Assembly: GCF_009911695.1 (NCBI RefSeq)
Contig: NZ_QWKK01000002.1
Location: 1-64,000 of the forward strand
Length of the DNA: 64,000 nucleotides
From: Enterorhabdus sp. P55
Lineage (GTDB): Bacteria > Actinomycetota > Coriobacteriia > Coriobacteriales > Eggerthellaceae
Reading direction: 5' to 3'
Shown one piece after another: positions 1 to 7,302 of this stretch; positions within the stretch are counted from its first letter, which is position 1; the number at the start of each line of letters is the position of its first letter. Made by a program: the position numbers and the translations under genes. The notes under the pieces were generated by a model. The model did no database searches. It was given only the letters and a program-made list of their open reading frames with translations, and was not told where the DNA came from.

Positions 1-106
1 AACCATGGAGAGGGGGATCACCCGGTCCCATTCCGAACCCGGCAGTTAAGCCCCTCCTCGCCGAAAGTACTGCGGGTGAGCCCGTGGGAGGATAGGGCGT
101 TCCGCT
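1..106 (+). rRNA. rrf: 5S ribosomal RNA (5' end cut by window edge)
   Basis: The first ~106 bases match the conserved body of bacterial 5S rRNA: the loop B/C block (CCCATTCCGAACCCGGCAGT), the TTAAGCCCCTC stretch, and the closing GTGGGAGGATAGGGCG helix. Only a few 5' bases that would pair with the final TTCCGC appear to be missing, so the gene starts just left of the window. This marks the end of an rRNA operon; the exact 3' end is approximate. Confidence 0.9.
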
Positions 107-134
107 CATGTGGGGTGCTTCCTCTGTTATACGG

Positions 135-160
135 AGACCAGCCTTGGCTGGTCTTTTGCT
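135..160 (+). terminator. Rho-independent terminator after 5S rRNA
   Basis: A perfect 9-bp stem (AGACCAGCC / GGCTGGTCT, 2-base loop, 135-154) is followed directly by TTTT. It sits about 30 bases after the 5S gene, as expected for the end of an rRNA operon. Confidence 0.88.
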
Positions 161-280
161 TTTCTGGGGCTTTGGTGGGGCAAAGACCCTGCCCGTCCCT
201 TTGGGGGCTCCTGTACTAGAATGGAAAAAGCCTAATCAGAACTATCTTTTCGCTTCTGGGAGGAGGGAGGCTGCGGCTTC

Positions 281-1192
281 ATGGGCATCTCGGTTCTCAT
301 ATCGGTGTATGGGGGCGCGAACGCCGAGCACCTCGGCGTTGCCTTAGAGAGCATCGCGGCGCAGACCCTTCCGGCCGATGAGATCGTCCTCATGGAGGAC
401 GGGCCCCTCGGCGCGGCCCATCGGGACGTCATCGACGCCTATGCGGACGAGCGAACGTTGGTGATCGCGCTGGAGCCGGGGGATGATCGCCCGTCGATAG
501 AGGGCAAGCGCGCGGCAGCGGTCGCGTCGGCGGGATGCGGGGGCGACGCGGGTTCTGCGCCGCGCCTGGTCATCGGGCGGTTCTCCGAGAACGTGCAGCT
601 GGGCCGCGCGCTGGCGGCCGGCGTCATTCTGTGCTCCTGCCCGCTCATCGCCCGCATGGACGCCGATGACGTCGCGCTTCCCGAGCGCCTGGCCACCGAG
701 GCCGCTTTCCTCCGGGAGCATCCGGAGGTGTCGGTTCTGGGGGGTGCCATCGAGGAGTTCGACGGGGATGTCGTCAAGGGCACTAAGACCATTCCCGGCG
801 GCGAGGCGCTGCGGGCGTACGCCAAGTTTCGCTGCCCGGTGAACCACATGACCGTGATGATGCGCCGCGAGGCCATCCTGGGCGCGGGAAACTACCGCCA
901 CTTCCCCGGCCTTGAGGACTACGAGCTGTGGAGCCGCGTCCTGGCGGCCGGCTACGTGCTCGACAACATTCCTGACGTGCTGGTGCGCGCTCGCTGCGAC
1001 AGCGGCTTCTACGACCGACGGGGCGGGGACGACTACGGCCACCGCTACCTGGAGCTTCGCCGCATGCAGCGGGAATGGGGCCTCCTCAGCAGACGCGAGC
1101 ACCTCAAGGCGTGCGCTGCGACGGCGGCCATGGTGTATGCGCCGCGCTCGCTGCGCAAGCTGTTCTACAAGATCCTGCGGAGAAAGGGCTAG
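281..1192 (+). CDS. Family 2 glycosyltransferase (GT-A fold)
   Basis: This 303-residue protein starts with a GT2 nucleotide-sugar binding strand (ISVLISVYGG) and carries the metal-binding DxD-type motif RMDADD near residue 127. The C-terminal half has the ExxLW-like acceptor region (GLEDYELWSR). The ATG is preceded by GGGAGGAGGGAGG. It is a cytoplasmic or membrane-associated sugar transferase, probably adding one sugar to a lipid-linked surface polymer; donor and acceptor cannot be told. Its stop is 4 bases before the next glycosyltransferase, so the two form an operon. It lies close to the 5S terminator, at the left edge of the surface-polymer locus. Confidence 0.85.
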   Translation: MGISVLISVYGGANAEHLGVALESIAAQTLPADEIVLMEDGPLGAAHRDVIDAYADERTLVIALEPGDDRPSIEGKRAAAVASAGCGGDAGSAPRLVIGRFSENVQLGRALAAGVILCSCPLIARMDADDVALPERLATEAAFLREHPEVSVLGGAIEEFDGDVVKGTKTIPGGEALRAYAKFRCPVNHMTVMMRREAILGAGNYRHFPGLEDYELWSRVLAAGYVLDNIPDVLVRARCDSGFYDRRGGDDYGHRYLELRRMQREWGLLSRREHLKACAATAAMVYAPRSLRKLFYKILRRKG

Positions 1193-1196
1193 GGGC

Positions 1197-2210
1197 ATGG
1201 ACAAGCTGCTCACGGTCGTCGTTCCCGCCTATAACGTGGAGCGCTATCTCGACCAGTGCCTGGGAAGCTTCGTCGAGTGCCCGGCGCGTGAGGAGCTCGA
1301 GGTGCTCGTCATCGACGATGGCGCCACGGACGGCTCGCTCGAGATTGCCCAGCGCTACCGGTTCCAGCATCCCGACCTCTTCCGCGTCTTCCATAAGGAG
1401 AACGGCGGCCATGGCTCGGTCATCAACTTCGGCGTCGATGAGGCGCGCGGTGCCTATGTGAAGGTGGTTGATGGGGACGACTGGGTGGACGGTGCCGCCC
1501 TTGCCGGACTCATCGAGGTGCTGGCGCTGGGGGATGCTGACGTGGTGGCCTCCGACTACCACTGTGTCGAGGATGGCAGCTACCGGCTGCTCGACCACCG
1601 CCATGCTGCCGCTGACCCGTCGCATTACGGGCGCGTCTGCGGCTTTGACGTAGTGGCGGATGAGGAGATCATGAAGATCCACTCGCTCACCTACCGGACG
1701 AGCATCCTGCGCGATAACGGCGTCCGGTTCGCTGAGGGATGCTTCTACGAGGACGCGCAGTTCGCCATCTTCCCCCTGCCGTTCTGCCAGACGGTTCGCT
1801 ATGACGACAACGTGGTGTATCAGTACCGCCTGGGGCGCGCGGGGCAGAGCGTGGACATCACCTCGCTTGTGGCACGCCGTGCCGAGCATGAGCGCATCCT
1901 CGAGTCGCTCTTCGCGCTCAGCGATGAGCAGGCGGGGGCGGACGCGGGGCATCGGGCCTACCTCGATCGGGCCATCGCCTACTTCGTGCAGAACCAGTAT
2001 CAGATCTACCTGGCACGCGGGCTGGGAGGCGGCTCCTTTGCCGAGATGCGCGCGTTTGACCGACGGCTTCGCGCTGAGCAGCGCGGCGTCTACGACGCGG
2101 TGGGGAAGAGGAGCATCTGGCTTATCCGGAAGACGGGCTACGCGGCGTTTCCGCTCGGCGTGGCGGCCTATCGGGCTCGGGAGGCGCTGCGGGGCCTCAG
2201 GCGGCGCTAG
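1197..2210 (+). CDS. Family 2 glycosyltransferase
   Basis: This 337-residue GT2 begins MDKLLTVVVPAYNVERYLDQ, with the diagnostic VIDDGATDGS motif and the VKVVDGDDWVDG metal-binding region. The reading frame is open further upstream, but ATG 1197 is chosen because it sits 4 bases after the upstream stop with AGGGGC before it, and the conserved domain starts right there. The C-terminal part (YRTSILRDNGVRF.EGCFYEDAQF) resembles polymer-building GT2 enzymes of the EpsJ/WcaA type. It probably acts on undecaprenyl-linked oligosaccharide. Its 3' end overlaps the convergent wecA-like gene by 4 bases. Confidence 0.85.
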   Translation: MDKLLTVVVPAYNVERYLDQCLGSFVECPAREELEVLVIDDGATDGSLEIAQRYRFQHPDLFRVFHKENGGHGSVINFGVDEARGAYVKVVDGDDWVDGAALAGLIEVLALGDADVVASDYHCVEDGSYRLLDHRHAAADPSHYGRVCGFDVVADEEIMKIHSLTYRTSILRDNGVRFAEGCFYEDAQFAIFPLPFCQTVRYDDNVVYQYRLGRAGQSVDITSLVARRAEHERILESLFALSDEQAGADAGHRAYLDRAIAYFVQNQYQIYLARGLGGGSFAEMRAFDRRLRAEQRGVYDAVGKRSIWLIRKTGYAAFPLGVAAYRAREALRGLRRR

Positions 2211-3391
2211 CGCCCGTCACAGCCGGGCTTGCGCCTGCCGTCATGCGAGGCCTCCTCGGCATGTCGTGACGCCATCTGGTCGGGAAGGTAGTCCTTGCGG
2301 CCGCGCGGATGGTAGTGATGCAGCAGCACCGGATCGAGCAGGCGCAGCTTGAGCACCATGTAGAGGGTGACCCCCAGGATGATGACGAGGAACGGGATGC
2401 GCATGAGCCCCGTGGTCTCGGTGATGAAGATGCCGCTGAGGGCGAGGATGAGCGTCCAGCCCCACATGATGAGGACGGTCTTGCGCTGGCTGAAGCCGGC
2501 CTGGAGCAGGCGGTGGTGGATGTGCCCCTTGTCGGCCGCGTCGATGGGCTTGTGCGCTCGCACGCGGCGGATGATGGCGAAGGCCGTGTCGAGGACGGGG
2601 ATGCCCGCGGCCAGCACCGGCACGAGCAGCGAGACGAACAGCGCTGAGCGGGCGATGGCCATGAGCGAGACGATGCCGAGGGCGAACCCGAGGGTGAGCG
2701 CGCCCGAGTCGCCCATGAAGATGGATGCCGGGTGGAAGTTGTAGCGCAGGAAGCCGACGCAGGCGCCGGCGAGCGCGATGCTGAAGACGGCCGCGTCATA
2801 GCGGTGCGTGATGATGGCGAACACGAAGATGGTGGAGGCGCTGATGGCGCAGATGCCCGCCGCGAGCCCGTCGAGCCCGTCGATGAGGTTGATGATGTTC
2901 GCGAAGGCCACCAGGTAGAAGATGGTGAGCGGATAGGCAAGCCAGCCGAACTCGATGTAGCCGGCGCCGAGGGGGTTGTGGATGCTTGAGAGCAGCAGCC
3001 CCGAGCAGGCCACGATGGTGGCGGCGATGATCTGACCCGCGAGCTTGATGCGCGGGCGGAGGCTCATGACGTCGTCGACGAATCCCACGGCGAACATGAA
3101 GAGCACGCCGACGAGCATGACCGGGTAGTTGACGGGCATGCCCGGGTAGGACACGAAGGGGGAGCGCCAGCCAGCCCAGCGCATGCCGGCGAACACCACA
3201 AGGACGCAGATGACGAGGCCGCCGAGGATGGCCACGCCGCCGAGGCGGGGGATGGGGCGGTTGTTCACGCGGCGGGAGCTGGGGTAGTCGATGGCGTCAA
3301 GCCGGGTGGCGAGCCGCTTGGCCAGGGGAGTGAGGGCTATGGTTGCAATCAGGGCGACCGTGAAGAGCACGCCGCATTCCAACCAGTCCAT
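2207..3391 (-). CDS. wecA/tagO: Undecaprenyl-phosphate sugar-1-phosphate transferase (WecA/TagO family)
   Basis: This 394-residue polytopic membrane enzyme is the predicted initiator of a lipid-linked wall polymer: it transfers HexNAc-1-phosphate from UDP-HexNAc to undecaprenyl phosphate. All family signatures are visible: RPIPRLGG near the first loop, FVDDVMSL (Asp-Asp), NIINLIDGLDGLAAG, FMGDSGALTLGF, and the cytoplasmic HIHHRL motif. I chose ATG 3391 over an upstream in-frame start at 3445 because CAGGAG lies 8-11 bases before it and the first membrane helix starts at once (MDWLECGVLFTVALIAT). It is transcribed away from the csbB-like gene, with a good -10 (TATAAT) upstream. TagO versus WecA cannot be separated by sequence alone. 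Confidence 0.93.
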   Translation of the reverse strand: MDWLECGVLFTVALIATIALTPLAKRLATRLDAIDYPSSRRVNNRPIPRLGGVAILGGLVICVLVVFAGMRWAGWRSPFVSYPGMPVNYPVMLVGVLFMFAVGFVDDVMSLRPRIKLAGQIIAATIVACSGLLLSSIHNPLGAGYIEFGWLAYPLTIFYLVAFANIINLIDGLDGLAAGICAISASTIFVFAIITHRYDAAVFSIALAGACVGFLRYNFHPASIFMGDSGALTLGFALGIVSLMAIARSALFVSLLVPVLAAGIPVLDTAFAIIRRVRAHKPIDAADKGHIHHRLLQAGFSQRKTVLIMWGWTLILALSGIFITETTGLMRIPFLVIILGVTLYMVLKLRLLDPVLLHHYHPRGRKDYLPDQMASRHAEEASHDGRRKPGCDGR

Positions 3392-3447
3392 GAAGATGTT
3401 CTCCTGTCGTTGAGCGGCCGAGGTCGCACGTCTATGACGAAACAAGC

Positions 3448-3453
3448 ATTATA
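3448..3453 (-). promoter_or_regulatory. Probable -10 element for wecA/tagO
   Basis: A consensus TATAAT reads on the minus strand 57 bases before the chosen start. The -35 position at 17-bp spacing (GGAGAA) is not consensus, so this is a partial promoter call. Confidence 0.45.
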
Positions 3454-3488
3454 CTCTACTAGGCGGCGTATTCTCCGCCGCGGCGCCA

Positions 3489-3530
3489 TACAATAGAGCA
3501 ATTCGGCGAAGGTCTCGGTGCCTTCGAGAC
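3489..3530 (+). promoter_or_regulatory. Possible -10 and structured leader of the csbB-like gene
   Basis: TACAAT at 3489-3494 could be a -10 for the downstream gene. The following leader can fold as CGAAGG/CCTTCG (3507-3526) or as GTCTCG/CGAGAC (3513-3530); these two hairpins share bases and exclude each other. No -35 consensus is visible. Confidence 0.3.
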
Positions 3531-3539
3531 GAAAGACGA

Positions 3540-4517
3540 GTGAAAGACACCTCAATGCCCCTGATTTCCCTGGTCGTGCCCTGCTATAACGAGGAAGAGA
3601 GCCTGCCGGCCTTCTTTGAGGAGACGATGCGGGTGGTTGACGCGATGCGTGCCGAGCAGGGCGACGTGCACTTCGAGCTCGTCTTCGTAGACGACGGGTC
3701 GACCGACGGGACGCTTGGGGCGATGCGCGCGCTGACCGCTGCGGGCGAGGGGCGCGCGGAGGTGCGCTGGGTGTCTTTCTCGCGCAACTTCGGCAAGGAG
3801 GCGGCGTTGCTGGCGGGCCTGCGCGAGGCGCGGGGCGACTACGTGGCCACCCTCGACGCGGATTTGCAGGATCCTCCTTCGCTGCTGCCGGAGATGTACC
3901 ACATCCTCCTGGAGGAGGACTACGACAACGTGGCCACGCGTCGCGTCGACCGGGTGGGAGAGCCGCCGGTGCGGTCGTTCTGCGCTCGGGCCTTCTACCG
4001 CATCATCAACCGGCTCTCCGATGCCGACATCGTGGACGGAGCCCGCGACTACCGGCTCATGCGCCGCCGCATGGTGGACGGCATCCTGGAGCTGGGGGAG
4101 TACAACCGGTTCTCGAAGGGCATCTACGGCTGGGTGGGCTTCAAGACCCGCTGGCTGCCGTTCGAGAACGTGGAGCGGGTGGCGGGCGAGACCAAGTGGA
4201 GCTTCTGGGGGCTGCTGCGCTACTCGCTGGAGGGCATCGTGGCGTTTTCCACGGCGCCGCTTTCGTTCGCGTCGCTCATCGGCGTGGTGCTGTGCCTGAT
4301 TTCCATCGTGTTCGCCCTGGTCATCGTGGTTCGAACCCTCCTGTTCGGCGATCCAGTGGCTGGCTGGCCGTCGCTTGCGTGCATCGTTCTGTTCGTCGGC
4401 GGCCTGCAGCTGGCGTGTTTGGGGGTCATCGGCCAGTACCTGGCCAAGACCTATCTGGAGACGAAGGGCCGTCCCCTCTACCTGGTGCGGGAGCGTAGCG
4501 ACGATGACGGCTGCTAG
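3540..4517 (+). CDS. csbB: Polyprenyl-phosphate glycosyltransferase (CsbB/GtrB-like)
   Basis: This 325-residue protein has a GT2 catalytic domain (ISLVVPCYNEEESLPAF, FVDDGSTDG, DADLQDPP) and two C-terminal membrane helices (about residues 228-262 and 270-305). This is the layout of GtrB/CsbB/DPM-type enzymes that load a sugar from a nucleotide donor onto undecaprenyl phosphate at the inner face. In Bacillus, CsbB works with YfhO, a GT-C enzyme, to glycosylate lipoteichoic acid; the next gene here is a YfhO-family protein overlapping by 14 bases, which strongly supports that role. A GtrA-type flippase is not seen nearby. GTG 3540 is the annotated start; ATG 3555 is an alternative, and neither has a strong ribosome site. 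Confidence 0.87.
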   Translation: MKDTSMPLISLVVPCYNEEESLPAFFEETMRVVDAMRAEQGDVHFELVFVDDGSTDGTLGAMRALTAAGEGRAEVRWVSFSRNFGKEAALLAGLREARGDYVATLDADLQDPPSLLPEMYHILLEEDYDNVATRRVDRVGEPPVRSFCARAFYRIINRLSDADIVDGARDYRLMRRRMVDGILELGEYNRFSKGIYGWVGFKTRWLPFENVERVAGETKWSFWGLLRYSLEGIVAFSTAPLSFASLIGVVLCLISIVFALVIVVRTLLFGDPVAGWPSLACIVLFVGGLQLACLGVIGQYLAKTYLETKGRPLYLVRERSDDDGC

Positions 4518-7302
4518 GGCCCGCCGCGGAGCGGTCGCCTTTGCCTGGGGCGTTCTGGGCTTCGCGCTGCCGGTGCTGATGCTCGCGGCGGTGAGCGCCT
4601 GGAACGGGGTGTACCCCTTCGGGCCGGCCTCGTTTCTGACGGAGGATCTGCTCTACCAGTACGTCGACTTCTTCACGTGGTTCCGCGCGGTGCTCTTGGG
4701 CGATGAGTCGCTGTTCTACTCGACGGCCCAGGCGCTGGGGGCCAACACCTGGGGACTGTACAGCTACTACCTGGCGAGCCCCTTCAACCTGCTGGTGGCC
4801 TTGTTCCCCGTGGAGCGCGTGACGCTGTTCGTGTGGATGATAACCGCGCTCAAGCTGGGGTGCGTGCAGCTGGCCATGACGTGGTTCCTGCGGCGGCGCT
4901 TCGGGCTTTCCCGCGGGGCCGCCCTGGCCCTGGCACTCGCGTTCACCTGGTCGTCGTGGACGGCGGCTCAGCTGCGCAACCCCCTGTGGCTCGACGCGCT
5001 CATCTGCCTGCCGCTCATGGCGACGGGCGCCTGGGCTCTTGTGCGCGAGGGGCGCTGGCGGCTGCTCGTGGGGGCTACGGCGGCCTCCATCATCGTGTGC
5101 TGGTACACCGGCTACATGACCATCCTGTTCCTGTGCTGCTACGCCGTGTTCGAGTGCTTCCTGCGCTGCGTGGACGAGCCGGGGTTCGGCTGGCGGGGCG
5201 TGGCGCGCACGGCCCTTCGGTTCGCGGCGGCCATGGTGGGGGCGCTCGCGCTGGCGGCGTTCACCTTCGTGCCCACGGTGCTGGCCATGATGGGAGATGT
5301 GAGCGGGCGTGTTGCGGGGGAGCCGGCTTCGGGGCTGCCGTGGGGAACGGCCCTCAAGCTGGGCGGCGCCGCGCTCGTCCTGGGCGCGGTCGGCGTTGTC
5401 GCGGTGGTCGCGGCGCTGCGCTGGTCGCGGCCGGCGGCTCGCCGGGGGCTGCGCCCTGCCTTGGCGGCGGGGCTTCTGGCCGTGGCGGCCGCGGCGCTCG
5501 TCGTGTTGGAGCGCCTGCACCTGCTGGGGGTGACCTGCACTCTCGTCGAGCTGGCCTCCGGGTTCTTCCTGGGCGGCTGGCGGGTGAACGAGGTGCCGCA
5601 GGTCTCGGCGGGGGCGGCGGTGCTGGTGCTCGCGCTCGTGTTCCTGACGTGCTCGCGCCTCGATGCGCGCAAGCGCGCGGCTGCGGCTTGGCTTGGCTTC
5701 GCGCTGTTGGCGAGCGTGTGGGTGACGGTGCTCTACTGCGTATGGTGCGGGTTCCGCGCGCCCAACGGGTTCTACAGCCGCATCGGGTTCTTCGTCGTGT
5801 TCCTGCTGGTGTGGATGGCGGCCGCGGGTTTGGCTGAGGGGGCGCGTGGGGGGCTTTCGCGCCGCCGTGTGGCGGTGTGTGCTGGCGTGGTGGTCGCTCT
5901 TGCCGCAGGCCTGGGGCTTCTGGGCGCGGTGCCGTGGGGCTGCGTGCTCGCCTCCGCGGCGGTTGCGTCGTTGGCGGCGGCTGGCGCGGTGCTGGCGTCA
6001 CAAAGGGGCGCTCGACGCGTGGCGGGGCCGGCTGTGCTTTCGGCGGGCCTGGCGGTGCTGGTGGGGGCTGAGCTGCTCTTCGGGGCGCATTTGGCCTGGA
6101 GCCAGCTCTACGGCATCTTCACCCAGGAGGGGCAGGATGCCTATGCGGCGGAGTCTCGGGATACCCAGGAGGCGCTCACGGGGGCAGACCCGGGGTTCTA
6201 CCGGGTGGCCAAGACCTACACGCGGGCCTTCGACGTAGCGCTCAACGAGGGGCTGGCCGCGGGGTATCGCGACCTGTCTTCCTACTGCTCAGCCCATGAC
6301 GGGGCGGCCATCTACTTCCTGAACTCGCTGGGGTACAGCCAGGAGGGGCAGTTCTCCACGCGCTATGCCGAGCCCATCCTGCCGAGCGATGCGCTTCTCG
6401 GCGTGCGCTACGTGTGGTCGACCGAGGAGCCGGCGGGCTTCGTGTCCACGGGGGAGGAGTCGGCCCTGACTGGCGCGAGGCTCTACCGCGATCTCTATGC
6501 CCTGCCGCTGGGCTACCTGGTGAGCGCTGGCGCCGAGGGCTTCTCGTTCGACGAGCTGGGCGATCCCTTCACGCGGCAGAACGCGTTCGCGAGCGCGCTG
6601 GCCGGGCGGGAGGTGGAGCTGTTCCGGCCCTGCGAGGCCGTGGAGGAGCCGGCGGCCGACGGCACGCGCACGTGGCGGGCCCAGGTGCCTGAGGGCGCCA
6701 TCGGCTACGCCTACGTGGAGGCGTCGCGGCGGGCGGGCGAGTGCCAGCTCGTCGTGGACGGAGGCGACCCGGTGCTGGAGAACGCGCGGTTCCAGCAGTC
6801 CATCCACGCGGTGACGGGGGTAACTGAGGCGCCAGTCGAGGTGACGGTGGCCGTGGCCTTCACGAACGAGGGGGAGAGCCTGGCGAGGGATGCCGAGGAG
6901 GCCCGGCAGGCGCAGGACGCGGCAGCGTGCCTGGTGTGGTACCTGGACATGGCGGCCCTCGAGGAGCTCGTGGACGAGTTGGGCGCCCGTCCGTTGGAGG
7001 TGGAGGCGTTCTCCGGCGCTGGCATCGCCGGCGTGGTCGACGGCGGTGCGGAAGGCGGGCTGCTGATGGTGTCGGTGCCCAACGACCCCGGCTGGACCGT
7101 GCGGGTGAACGGCCAGGTGGTGACGACAGCGGACATCGCCGGCGGCGCGCTCACCGGCGTGTCCGTGGGCCCGGGGGAGAACCGGGTGGAGATGACGTAC
7201 CGCACCCCAGGGCTCGTGCCGGGGTGCGTGGTGTCAGGTGTGGCGCTTGCGGTTGTGGTGGGGCTGACTGTGCACGAGCGAAGGTGCCGACGCTCGGTTT
7301 AG
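4504..7302 (+). CDS. yfhO: YfhO-family membrane glycosyltransferase (GT-C type)
   Basis: This 932-residue protein has an N-terminal membrane helix, a motif-rich first outer loop (FLTEDLLYQYVDFFTWFRAVL), then more than ten membrane helices and a long C-terminal extracytoplasmic part. It ends with the YfhO-typical PNDPGWTVRVNGQ block and a last helix. YfhO proteins use undecaprenyl-phosphate-sugar made by CsbB to modify teichoic-type polymers outside the cell. ATG 4504 overlaps the csbB-like gene and is chosen because the upstream in-frame residues are merely csbB read in another frame. The convergent ATPase gene overlaps its last 4 bases. The family call is confident; the substrate is inferred. 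Confidence 0.85.
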   Translation: MTAARARRGAVAFAWGVLGFALPVLMLAAVSAWNGVYPFGPASFLTEDLLYQYVDFFTWFRAVLLGDESLFYSTAQALGANTWGLYSYYLASPFNLLVALFPVERVTLFVWMITALKLGCVQLAMTWFLRRRFGLSRGAALALALAFTWSSWTAAQLRNPLWLDALICLPLMATGAWALVREGRWRLLVGATAASIIVCWYTGYMTILFLCCYAVFECFLRCVDEPGFGWRGVARTALRFAAAMVGALALAAFTFVPTVLAMMGDVSGRVAGEPASGLPWGTALKLGGAALVLGAVGVVAVVAALRWSRPAARRGLRPALAAGLLAVAAAALVVLERLHLLGVTCTLVELASGFFLGGWRVNEVPQVSAGAAVLVLALVFLTCSRLDARKRAAAAWLGFALLASVWVTVLYCVWCGFRAPNGFYSRIGFFVVFLLVWMAAAGLAEGARGGLSRRRVAVCAGVVVALAAGLGLLGAVPWGCVLASAAVASLAAAGAVLASQRGARRVAGPAVLSAGLAVLVGAELLFGAHLAWSQLYGIFTQEGQDAYAAESRDTQEALTGADPGFYRVAKTYTRAFDVALNEGLAAGYRDLSSYCSAHDGAAIYFLNSLGYSQEGQFSTRYAEPILPSDALLGVRYVWSTEEPAGFVSTGEESALTGARLYRDLYALPLGYLVSAGAEGFSFDELGDPFTRQNAFASALAGREVELFRPCEAVEEPAADGTRTWRAQVPEGAIGYAYVEASRRAGECQLVVDGGDPVLENARFQQSIHAVTGVTEAPVEVTVAVAFTNEGESLARDAEEARQAQDAAACLVWYLDMAALEELVDELGARPLEVEAFSGAGIAGVVDGGAEGGLLMVSVPNDPGWTVRVNGQVVTTADIAGGALTGVSVGPGENRVEMTYRTPGLVPGCVVSGVALAVVVGLTVHERRCRRSV

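Noticed and set aside
912-1196. An upstream extension of the second glycosyltransferase to 912.
   Set aside because: These 95 codons overlap the first glycosyltransferase in another frame and read as Thr/Ala/Cys-rich noise; the GT2 domain begins at 1197.
4426-5520. A 364-codon minus-strand open frame opposite the yfhO-like gene.
   Set aside because: Gln/Arg/His-rich shadow of a GC-rich membrane protein gene with no start context.
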